In this document: positions 1 to 5,416 of the stretch, piece after piece
Position numbering within the stretch: the stretch's first letter is position 1
How the letters are laid out: every line of letters begins with the position of its first letter
Origin: Lachnospiraceae bacterium
Lineage (GTDB): Bacteria; Bacillota; Clostridia; Lachnospirales; Lachnospiraceae
Direction of reading: 5' to 3'
Length of the DNA stretch: 7,705 nucleotides
NCBI GenBank assembly: GCA_017475845.1
Contig: JAFVEU010000038.1
Coordinates: 1-7,705, forward strand
The notes under the pieces: model-generated
Told to the model about the DNA's origin: nothing
The model's database searches: none
Seen by the model: the letters and a program-made list of their open reading frames with translations, nothing else
Translations under genes and position numbers: made by a program

Positions 1-273
1 ATCTGCGCAACCACCGTACAGGAGGGCTACGAGATCTTATATACCTTCGGTAAGGGATATGATGAAGTACAGGTGAAGATCCATACGGACGTGGGAGAGC
101 ACGTACAGAGCATAAGCCGTCTTTTCCCGCCTGCATGGCTGTATGAGAACGAGATCCATGATCTTTACGGGATCGAGATCGACGGAATAACCCTGGATTT
201 CAGGGGAGGGCTGTACAGGACCGCGGAAAAGGCTCCTTTTGCCCATAAAGAAGAAGCTAAGGAGGGAAAATAA
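1..273 (+). CDS. echD: Ech hydrogenase subunit EchD, NuoC-like 30 kDa family (3' end only)
   Basis: The 5' end lies outside the window; the last 90 residues are visible in frame 1 and end at TAA 271-273. The stretch FPPAWLYENEIHDLYGIEI (about residues 45-63 of the visible part) is the typical signature of the NuoC/30 kDa subunit family found in complex I and group 4 hydrogenases. The following Asp-Phe-Arg-Gly-Gly-Leu-Tyr-Arg segment is the usual end of this domain. In Ech this small soluble subunit helps hold the large and small hydrogenase subunits to the membrane arm. Its stop is one base before the echE start, and the echE ribosome binding site lies inside its last codons, so the two are translationally linked. 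The tail is lysine- and glutamate-rich. Identification as EchD rather than another NuoC homologue rests on the adjacent echE and echF. Confidence 0.88.
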   Translation: MCATTVQEGYEILYTFGKGYDEVQVKIHTDVGEHVQSISRLFPPAWLYENEIHDLYGIEIDGITLDFRGGLYRTAEKAPFAHKEEAKEGK

Positions 274-274
274 A

Positions 275-1354
275 ATGGCATCGAGAAGCGTGATTCCCTT
301 CGGGCCCCAGCATCCGGTCCTGCCGGAACCCATACATCTGGATTTGGTGCTGGAGGATGAAAAAGTTGTGGAGGCGGTGCCCTCCATCGGATTTGTACAC
401 AGGGGACTTGAAAGCCTTGTGTCAAAGAAGGATTTTAAGGAAATGGTGTATGTTGCGGAGCGTATCTGCGGCATCTGCTCCTTCGGCCACGGCTTCGGAT
501 ACTGTGATGCCGTGGAGCATATTATGGATATCCATGTGACCGAAAGGGCGGATTATCTCCGCACCATTCTATTTGAGCTTTCCAGAATGCACAGCCATAT
601 CCTGTGGATGGGTCTTATGGCTGATGCCTTCGGCTTTGAAAATCTTTTCATGGATACCTGGAGGATCAGGGAAAAGGTTCTGGATATGCTGGAAGCTGCC
701 ACAGGAGGCAGGGTCATCTTTTCCATTCTGGATGTGGGCGGCTTGAGACGAGATATCCCGGACGATCTCCTTAGGAGCTTTATGCCGGTTTTGAATGACA
801 TAGAAAAGGAACTGGCCATTGATATAAAGACTTTCCTGAATGACAGTGCAGTTAAGTCAAGGCTCTGCGGAGTCGGATACTTAAGCCCCGAGCAGGTGGA
901 GAACCTGGGCTGCTGCGGACCCTTCTTAAGGGGAAGCGGTGTTAAAAGGGACTCCAGAAAGCTTGGATATGCTGCCTATGATGATATAGATTTCGAGATC
1001 ATAGTCAGCAATGACTGCGATACCTACGGACGTACCTTTGTCCGTGCCCATGAGATACTCCAGAGCATAGCCATCATCCGTCAGGCCATCGCAAAGGTTC
1101 CGGCAGGTGAGGTCATGGTTCCCGTCAAGGGCTTCCCTGAAGGAGAGCACATGACGAGACTGGAACAGCCCAGAGGCGAGGCCTGCTATTACGTAAAGGC
1201 CAACGGGACCAAGTTCTTGGAGAGGATGAGAGTCCGTACTCCAACCTTCGCGAACATCCCTGCCCTTACCGAGACACTTCAGGGCTGCGAGCTGGCTGAC
1301 GTTCCGATCCTTGTGGTAGCCATCGACCCCTGCATCAGCTGCACCGAGCGGTGA
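275..1354 (+). CDS. echE: Ech-type [NiFe]-hydrogenase large subunit EchE
   Basis: This is a 359-residue catalytic subunit of a membrane-bound, energy-converting group 4 [NiFe]-hydrogenase, close to the length I recall for archaeal EchE. The N-terminal nickel motif RICGICSFGH is at residues 63-72 (Cys65, Cys68) and the C-terminal motif DPCISCTER at 351-359 (Cys353, Cys356). These four cysteines would hold the Ni-Fe centre. The enzyme would make H2 from protons with electrons from ferredoxin passed through EchF and EchC, coupled to ion translocation. The ATG at 275 is chosen because AAGGAGGG (259-266) lies 8 bases upstream; the open frame extends 12 codons further, but only into echD. The protein stops three residues after the last cysteine, so no cleavable C-terminal maturation peptide is visible. 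A 364-base gap with tandem repeats separates it from echF, which is unusually wide for this cluster. Confidence 0.95.
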   Translation: MASRSVIPFGPQHPVLPEPIHLDLVLEDEKVVEAVPSIGFVHRGLESLVSKKDFKEMVYVAERICGICSFGHGFGYCDAVEHIMDIHVTERADYLRTILFELSRMHSHILWMGLMADAFGFENLFMDTWRIREKVLDMLEAATGGRVIFSILDVGGLRRDIPDDLLRSFMPVLNDIEKELAIDIKTFLNDSAVKSRLCGVGYLSPEQVENLGCCGPFLRGSGVKRDSRKLGYAAYDDIDFEIIVSNDCDTYGRTFVRAHEILQSIAIIRQAIAKVPAGEVMVPVKGFPEGEHMTRLEQPRGEACYYVKANGTKFLERMRVRTPTFANIPALTETLQGCELADVPILVVAIDPCISCTER

Positions 1355-1374
1355 TTTTTCGGGGATGCAGTGTA

Positions 1375-1644
1375 TTTATGCCTAAGAGAAGAGAAAAGCC
1401 TCAAAAAGGGCATAGAATTCCACGTTTGTGAGGACTGTGGCGGCGGGGTTTATGCCTAAGGGAAGAGAAAAGCCTCAAAAAGGGCATAGAATTCCGCGTT
1501 TGTGAGGGCAGTGGCGGCAGGTTTTATGCCTAAGAGAAGAGAAAAACCTCAAAAAGGGCATAGAATTCCGCGTTTGTGAGGGCAGTGGCGGCGGGGTTTA
1601 TGCCTAAAAGAAGAGAAAAACCTCAAAAAGGGCATGGATTTCCG
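1375..1644 (+). repeat. Tandem array of 74-bp intergenic repeats (3 full copies plus a partial fourth)
   Basis: Copies begin with TTTATGCCTAA at 1375, 1449, 1523 and 1597, an exact 74-base period. Copies 1-3 differ from one another at only about 4-6 positions; copy 4 matches for about 46 bases and then diverges into unique sequence. The period is not a multiple of three and no supported gene overlaps it, so it appears noncoding. Each full unit contains the inverted repeat TATGCC/GGCATA (26-base loop) and a second one, CCTCA/TGAGG, flanking a central GAATTC. A transcript could therefore fold into a series of hairpins. The unit has a purine-rich half and a GC-rich end (GTGGCGGCGGGG). The array occupies most of the gap between echE and echF, with about 20 bases between the echE stop and copy 1. 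Function is unknown; an expanded REP-like or leader element is possible. It is not a CRISPR, because there are no distinct spacers. Confidence 0.93.
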
Positions 1645-1718
1645 ACAGCGGATGGGCTAAGGCGGGAAACCGGAGATATTGTAATTAAAGAGATATAAAA
1701 AAGAAAAGGAAATATACG

Positions 1719-2231
1719 ATGAGCACAGTTAATTATGTAGGCCAGGCTCTGAAGAACCTGTTTTCAAAGCCGGCGACGCTGAATTATCCTTTTGAAAAAA
1801 GAGAATTTCCCGAAGGGACCAGGGGACATGTGGAAAATGACATGGATGTGTGCATTTTGTGCGGTCTTTGTCAGATGAAGTGTCCCACAGGGGCTATCAC
1901 CGTGGACAAAAAAGCAAGGACCTGGGCCATAAGGCCTTTTTCCTGCATCTAGTGCAGATCCTGTGTGGACAACTGTCCTAAGAAATCCCTTTCCATGGAC
2001 AAGCAGTATCAGGAGCCGGGACCGGAAAAAACAGAGAAGGTCTTTGATCTGTCGGATAAGCAGAAAGCGATGCTGGATGCTCAGGCAAAGGCTGCCGCGG
2101 AGAAGGCAGCTGCCGCAAAGGCTGCCATGGAAGCAAAGAAAAAGGCTGAGGCAGAGGCTAAAGCAAATGGCGGAGAAGCCGGCAAAGCTGAAGCTGATGC
2201 AGCTGCCGCCGGTGCAGCGAAGCCGGAGTAG
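1719..2231 (+). pseudogene. echF: Ech hydrogenase ferredoxin-like subunit EchF, interrupted by an in-frame TAG
   Basis: The gene encodes a two-[4Fe-4S] polyferredoxin subunit that would carry electrons from ferredoxin towards the EchC/EchE core. The start is ATG 1719 with AAAGGA (1705-1710) 8 bases upstream. Cluster 1 is CILCGLCQMKCP (residues 45-56). Cluster 2 reads CI-stop-CRSCVDNCP: codon 78 (1950-1952) is TAG where the family usually has CAG (Gln) or another residue. The frame stays open after TAG up to the TAG at 2229-2231, giving 170 codons including the internal stop. Translation ending at residue 77 would lose most of cluster 2, and no well-placed restart is visible. After the clusters there is a long tail of about 65 residues, rich in Ala, Lys and Glu and probably helical. 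The gene could be a recent nonsense pseudogene, a sequencing error, or a gene read through by suppression. hypC follows 13 bases later. Confidence 0.85.
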
Positions 2232-2244
2232 AGGAGAGGGACGT

Positions 2245-2463
2245 ATGTGTGTTGCGATCCCCGGCAGGGTAATAGCCTGTCATGGCAGAAAGGCATCCGT
2301 TGATTTCAGCGGTACCAGGGTGGAAGCAGATGCCGGGCTTGTCAGAATCGAAGAGGGGGACAGGGTGCTGGTCCATGCGGGCTGCATTATCCAGAAGCTT
2401 AAAGATGAGGACGCGGATTTCATGGAGGAATTCGCGGAGCTCGTTAAAGACATGGAAGCTTAG
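2245..2463 (+). CDS. hypC: Hydrogenase maturation chaperone HypC
   Basis: This is a 72-residue HypC/HybG-family protein. It starts with the hallmark MCVAIPGRVI, in which Cys2 (after Met removal, the N-terminal cysteine) binds iron and contacts HypD and the hydrogenase large-subunit precursor. The central part, with VDFSGTRVEADAGLV and GDRVLVHAGCIIQKL (about 19-53), matches the small beta-barrel of the family, and the acidic helical C-terminus is usual. The ATG at 2245 is supported by the start motif and by GAGGAGAGGG (2231-2240) just upstream. The same frame is open further upstream, but that extension lies inside echF in another frame and is not real. The gene follows echF by 13 bases and precedes hypD by 25, so it is probably co-transcribed with echDEF. 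The echF nonsense codon could lower its expression by polarity. Its client here is presumably EchE. Confidence 0.97.
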   Translation: MCVAIPGRVIACHGRKASVDFSGTRVEADAGLVRIEEGDRVLVHAGCIIQKLKDEDADFMEEFAELVKDMEA

Positions 2464-2488
2464 GGTACAGGCCCGGAGTGTATAGTAT

Positions 2489-3526
2489 ATGACAAATGAT
2501 GAGATCATAAGATCCTTAAGGGAATATGATGGTCCGGATATGAAGCTCATGGAGATCTGCGGTTCACATACCGCAGCCATCGCAAGGAGCGGTATCCGGA
2601 CTCTTTTATCCGGAAAGATACATATGGTGTCGGGACCCGGCTGCCCTGTCTGTGTGACGGTGACGGCGTATATCGACAGGCTTATTGAACTGTCCAGGAA
2701 CAGGAAGAACGTGATCTGTACCTTCGGGGATCTGATACGGGTGCCGGGGAGCAGCGAAAACCTTGGAAAAGCAAGGGCAGAGGGAGCGGACATCAGAATG
2801 CTCTACTCGCCCTTTGATATGATGCCTCTTGCAGAGGAAGAGAAGGATAAGACTTTTATTTTTGCCGCCGTGGGTTTTGAGACTACAGCTCCGGTGTATG
2901 CCGGGCTTTTATCCGAGGCGGAGGACAGAAGGATTGAAAATATACGACTCCTTACCTCCTTAAAGACCATGCCCCGGGTGGTGGAAAGGATCGGAAACAG
3001 GATGGACGGATATCTGCTTCCGGGCCATGTCTGTACCGTAAGCGGTTTCGGGACTTACGAGCCCCTGGCGGAAAAGCTTTCCATACCCTTTGTGGTGGCA
3101 TCTTTCGAGCCGGAAAACATCCTGCAGGCGATCTACGCCATGGTAATGCTTAAGGATAAGGGCATTGTCAGGAATTTCTATCCCTCCGCTGTCACAAGGG
3201 ACGGAAACGCTCTTGCAAGAGAAGCCGTGGATAAGTATTTCGAGGCCGGAGATGCCACCTGGAGAGGTCTTGGAAGCATAGAGGGGTCCGGACTTTATTT
3301 AAGGCGGGAATATACCGGCTTTGACGCAGGGAGCGCCGGTCTCACCGATGATCATGAAACGGCAGGCTGTCACTGCGCAAAGGTTATCTGCGGTGAAGAA
3401 AAGAGCGAAGACTGTCCTCTTTTCGGCAGGTCCTGTACCCCTTCTTCTCCGAAGGGGGCCTGCATGGTATCCGGGGAGGGGGCATGTTTTAACGGATATC
3501 ATTCTGAAATGACCAAAATATCGTGA
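2489..3526 (+). CDS. hypD: Hydrogenase maturation protein HypD
   Basis: This 345-residue iron-sulfur protein, together with HypC and HypE, forms the scaffold on which the Fe(CN)2CO group of [NiFe]-hydrogenases is assembled. Family motifs are in order: MEICGSHT (residues 21-28), GPGCPVC (49-55), TFGDLIRVPGS (78-88), GFETTAP (about 129-135), LPGHV (about 176-180), and a C-terminal [4Fe-4S]-binding region with CHC, DCPLFGRSC, CTP and GACMVSGEGAC (about 294-333). All expected cysteines are visible, so it should be functional. Its length is slightly below the usual 360 or so. The ATG at 2489 has only a modest GGAG (2474-2477) upstream, 11 bases away, but no better in-frame start is seen. It appears to be the last gene of the hydrogenase unit; hypE, hypF, hypA and hypB are not in this window. 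Confidence 0.97.
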   Translation: MTNDEIIRSLREYDGPDMKLMEICGSHTAAIARSGIRTLLSGKIHMVSGPGCPVCVTVTAYIDRLIELSRNRKNVICTFGDLIRVPGSSENLGKARAEGADIRMLYSPFDMMPLAEEEKDKTFIFAAVGFETTAPVYAGLLSEAEDRRIENIRLLTSLKTMPRVVERIGNRMDGYLLPGHVCTVSGFGTYEPLAEKLSIPFVVASFEPENILQAIYAMVMLKDKGIVRNFYPSAVTRDGNALAREAVDKYFEAGDATWRGLGSIEGSGLYLRREYTGFDAGSAGLTDDHETAGCHCAKVICGEEKSEDCPLFGRSCTPSSPKGACMVSGEGACFNGYHSEMTKIS

Positions 3527-3555
3527 TCTTAAGCCCGAAAGTTTATGATTTTTTT
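3520..3555 (+). terminator. Possible Rho-independent terminator after hypD
   Basis: An AT-rich stem pairs 3520-3530 with 3539-3549 (11 positions, two G-T wobbles and one T-T mismatch) around an 8-base loop, AAGCCCGA. It is followed at once by seven T residues (3549-3555). The hypD stop codon lies in the left arm. The stem is weak in GC, so efficiency is uncertain, but the position between hypD and a new promoter fits the end of the hydrogenase operon. Confidence 0.45.
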
Positions 3556-3557
3556 AC

Positions 3558-3586
3558 TTGTATTTATGGGATTTTCTGATTATAAT
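3558..3586 (+). promoter_or_regulatory. Sigma-A-type promoter for the secreted Ala-rich protein
   Basis: TTGTAT at 3558-3563 and a perfect TATAAT at 3581-3586 are separated by 17 bases, in an AT-rich stretch. Transcription would start near 3593, giving a leader of roughly 60 bases before the GTG start at 3652. It lies directly after the possible hypD terminator, which supports an independent transcription unit. Confidence 0.7.
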
Positions 3587-3619
3587 AATGCAAGTTTTTC
3601 GGATAATCATGTTTTATCA

Positions 3620-3635
3620 GGTGCCGCAGGGCGCC
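3620..3635 (+). other. Leader hairpin just upstream of the ribosome binding site
   Basis: GGTGCC (3620-3625) pairs with GGCGCC (3630-3635) around the loop GCAG, giving six base pairs including one G-T wobble. It sits in the predicted 5' leader, about six bases before the Shine-Dalgarno-like TGGAGTG. No T tract follows, so it is not a terminator. It could protect the mRNA end or affect translation initiation; that role is inference only. Confidence 0.4.
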
Positions 3636-3651
3636 GGAAATGGAGTGAAAA

Positions 3652-4509
3652 GTGAGGAATACCATTAGAAAGATTATGACAGGGGTTTTATCGGCAGCAA
3701 TGATCATGGCTTTTTCAGTACCCGCCATGGCAGACAATGCGGCACCCCAGGTTTATGTGAATTTTATCTGTGACGGAGTTACTTCAGGGAAGTATGTTCC
3801 CGCAGGATCAAATGTTACCGCACCCAGCGTTCCGCTGCATGCAGGCTTTACCTTCTGCGGATTTGACAAGTCCCTTTACAATGTGACCACAAACACTACC
3901 TATGTTGCGGTATATGCGAACAATGCCCTCGGTGATGAGGCGATCAGGGCTAAGAAGGCTTCTCTTCCTACCCCTGCTGTTTCAGCTACAACAGTTGCGG
4001 ATCCCAACGCACTGCAGGTGACACCCCTTCCCGGGCCCGCTCCCGCAGCTCTCATGAATCTGCTTCAGGCTCAGCAGGCAGCGGCTAATACCGCTTCCGC
4101 ATCCGCAAATGCAGCAGTTCCCGCAGCAACCCAGGCAGTGGCAAATGCGGCAGGTGCTTTACAGGCAGCAGCCCAGACCCCCGCAGCGCAGAACGTGCTT
4201 GCACAGGCTGCAGCGGCAGCACAGACAGCAGCCCAGAATCCTGCTGTACAGAATGCGGCAGCCCAGGCTGCACAGACTGTTCAGGCAGCAGCCCAGGCTC
4301 CTGCAGCACAGTCTGCTGCACAGGTGGTTACAGCGGCTGCCAACGGACTTCCCAGCTGGGCAGTAAGCCTTCACGGTGTAGATGCAGCCGGAGTCGCAGA
4401 GGTTTATAAGTACTGGAAGACCGTTAAGAATGTGGATGATGCAACACTCCAGGCTAACTGGGATGCGCTCCTTAACCACTACGCAGGACACGGCACACAG
4501 GGCTGGTAA
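3652..4509 (+). CDS. Secreted Ala/Gln-rich repeat protein with an InlB-B/Flg_new-like domain, function unknown
   Basis: This 285-residue protein begins with a signal peptide: charged MRNTIRKI, a hydrophobic core, and an AMA cleavage site near residue 27. Residues about 34-88 (VYVNFICDG, VPAGSNVTAPSVP, GFTFCGFD, TTYVAVY) follow the pattern of the Listeria-Bacteroides/InlB B-type repeat (Flg_new), present once and containing Cys40 and Cys69. After a Pro/Thr linker come four 20-residue Ala/Gln/Pro repeats (151-230). The last 55 residues hold three or more Trp and end in GTQGW. There is no LPXTG motif or membrane anchor, so it is probably released or held non-covalently. GTG 3652 is chosen because GGAG lies six bases upstream and because starting at the next in-frame Met (residue 9) would remove the basic signal-peptide end. 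It has its own promoter and terminator. I do not recognise a function; an adhesin or envelope-associated role is only a guess. Confidence 0.85.
   Translation: MRNTIRKIMTGVLSAAMIMAFSVPAMADNAAPQVYVNFICDGVTSGKYVPAGSNVTAPSVPLHAGFTFCGFDKSLYNVTTNTTYVAVYANNALGDEAIRAKKASLPTPAVSATTVADPNALQVTPLPGPAPAALMNLLQAQQAAANTASASANAAVPAATQAVANAAGALQAAAQTPAAQNVLAQAAAAAQTAAQNPAVQNAAAQAAQTVQAAAQAPAAQSAAQVVTAAANGLPSWAVSLHGVDAAGVAEVYKYWKTVKNVDDATLQANWDALLNHYAGHGTQGW
4102..4341 (+). repeat. Four in-frame 60-bp repeats encoding 20-residue Ala/Gln/Pro units
   Basis: Units start at 4102, 4162, 4222 and 4282, an exact 60-base period within the secreted protein (residues 151-230). Units 2-4 share the core CAG-(G/A)CA-GCA-GCC-CAG and protein pattern QxAAQxPAxQ; unit 1 (SANAAVPAATQ) is more diverged. 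Each unit has one proline at position 7 and is otherwise almost only Ala, Gln, Asn, Thr and Val. This suggests helices broken regularly by proline. The array probably grew by duplication of a 60-bp unit, and copy number may vary between strains. Confidence 0.85.
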
Positions 4510-4526
4510 GAGATATAGAAATTTAG

Positions 4527-4532
4527 TATAAT
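4527..4532 (+). promoter_or_regulatory. Possible -10 element for the downstream five-gene operon
   Basis: A perfect TATAAT lies 18 bases after the stop of the secreted protein and one base before the terminator stem. The best -35 at 17-base spacing (TGGTAA, 4504-4509) matches consensus at only three of six positions, so the promoter is uncertain. If used, transcription would start near 4539-4540, inside the left arm of the terminator. The new transcript would then lack part of that stem and might escape termination. No other promoter is evident in the 40 bases between the terminator and the next gene. Confidence 0.35.
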
Positions 4533-4533
4533 A

Positions 4534-4564
4534 AAGGCATCTGTCTTCGGGCAGGTGCTTTTTT
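4534..4564 (+). terminator. Rho-independent terminator with UUCG tetraloop
   Basis: A 12-pair stem (4534-4545 with 4550-4561, three G-T wobbles) closes on a C(TTCG)G tetraloop and runs into a six-T tract (4559-4564). It sits 24 bases after the stop of the secreted protein, in the same direction. This is the clearest terminator in the window. Confidence 0.88.
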
Positions 4565-4604
4565 GGATGCTTTGGACCGGGGAGTAAGGGTTTAAGGAGA
4601 AGGT

Positions 4605-5375
4605 ATGAAAAAGAACAGGGTATTTATCATAGGTGAAAAAGAGAGCTTCATCATTAGGGTTCTGCTTCAGAAGCTGAACGCTGCGGGCATGGAAGCGGAT
4701 TTTGTAAAAGCGGGAGTAAATACCATAAATGCCTCACTTGAGGGAAATGAGAAGGCCCAGCTTGTCTACTTTGTGGAGACGGATGAGACCATACCCCGGG
4801 ATGTCAGGAACTATCTCATAGATAAGCTGAAGGATGAAGACAGGCAGTTCATCCTTATCGGGGATGCGAATGACAATAAAAAGATCATTGACAACATGCC
4901 GGGAGACCTAATCTACAAAGCCTTTGACCGGCCCGTGAACAATGACGCCTTCGTAAAGACCGTATCCGATCTCTTCGGAAAGATAGAGGCGGGTGAATTC
5001 AGAAAATCCATCCTCATAGTGGATGACGATCCTTCCTATATGGGGCTGGTCCGGGAGTGGCTGAAGAGTGAGTACAAGGTGTCCATGGCGGTATCCGGGC
5101 TGCAGGCCTTAAAATGGCTCGGAAAGAATACCGTGGACCTGATACTTCTGGATCATGAAATGCCTGTTACCAGCGGGCCCCAGGTGCTGGAGATGCTCCG
5201 GAGCGACCCGGACACCAGCCGGATCCCCGTTATCTTCCTTACGGGAAAGGGTGACAAGGAAAGCGTTATGCAGGTGGTAGCCTTAAAGCCTGAGGGATAT
5301 TTCCTTAAGACCATTGAAAAGGAAGAGCTGTTAAACAACTTAAGAAGCTTCTTTAAGACAGGAAAGTGCATGTAA
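4605..5375 (+). CDS. Tandem receiver-domain protein (degenerate receiver plus intact CheY-like receiver), no output domain
   Basis: The protein has 256 residues. Residues 134-252 form a complete response-regulator receiver: ILIVDDDP (acidic pocket Asp140-Asp142), phospho-acceptor Asp183 in LILLDHEMP, Thr213 in IFLTGKG and Lys235 in GYFLKTI. Residues 1-125 look like a second, degenerate receiver, with an IIG start and a KAFDRPVNNDAF end resembling the KPF loop. It lacks the acidic pair and an evident phospho-Asp, so it is probably a pseudo-receiver. There is no DNA-binding or enzymatic domain, so signalling is likely by protein contact, perhaps with products of the genes that follow. The ATG is preceded by AAGGAGAAGG (4594-4603). 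No histidine kinase is present in the window. The gene comes first after a strong terminator and is 41 bases from the AIM24 gene, with which it probably forms an operon. Confidence 0.88.
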   Translation: MKKNRVFIIGEKESFIIRVLLQKLNAAGMEADFVKAGVNTINASLEGNEKAQLVYFVETDETIPRDVRNYLIDKLKDEDRQFILIGDANDNKKIIDNMPGDLIYKAFDRPVNNDAFVKTVSDLFGKIEAGEFRKSILIVDDDPSYMGLVREWLKSEYKVSMAVSGLQALKWLGKNTVDLILLDHEMPVTSGPQVLEMLRSDPDTSRIPVIFLTGKGDKESVMQVVALKPEGYFLKTIEKEELLNNLRSFFKTGKCM

Positions 5376-5416
5376 ATGGCGTGGCTCTCCATAAATAGTC
5401 CCGGGAGGACAGAGTA

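Noticed and set aside
1355..1456. Read-through extension of EchE past its TGA into the first repeat
   Set aside because: The frame stays open to a TAA about 34 codons on, but the product has no family resemblance and EchE already ends at its usual motif and length.
1375..1644. Tandem repeats as a CRISPR array
   Set aside because: The 74-base units are contiguous and nearly identical throughout; there are no short repeats with unique spacers and no cas genes.
1694..1699. TATAAA before echF as a promoter
   Set aside because: No acceptable -35 is found at 16-18 bases upstream (CGGAGA at 17), and the AT-rich stretch is explained by the leader before the ribosome binding site.
1719..2231. Genome-wide recoding of TAG to an amino acid
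   Set aside because: TAG is also the natural end of echF and of hypC at the expected protein lengths; reading through the echF stop gives sequence with no family resemblance that overlaps hypC.
1963..2231. Separate downstream gene starting at a GTG after the echF TAG
   Set aside because: There is no Shine-Dalgarno sequence and the product would begin in the middle of a [4Fe-4S] motif; it is the second half of echF.
2158..2793. Long minus-strand open frame of 211 codons across echF, hypC and hypD
   Set aside because: It lies opposite three well-supported genes, has no family motif and is a by-product of their codon composition.
4085..4491. Minus- and other-frame open frames in the Ala/Gln repeat region
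   Set aside because: They are Leu/Gln/Cys-rich shadows of the GCA/CAG repeat codons with no ribosome binding site.
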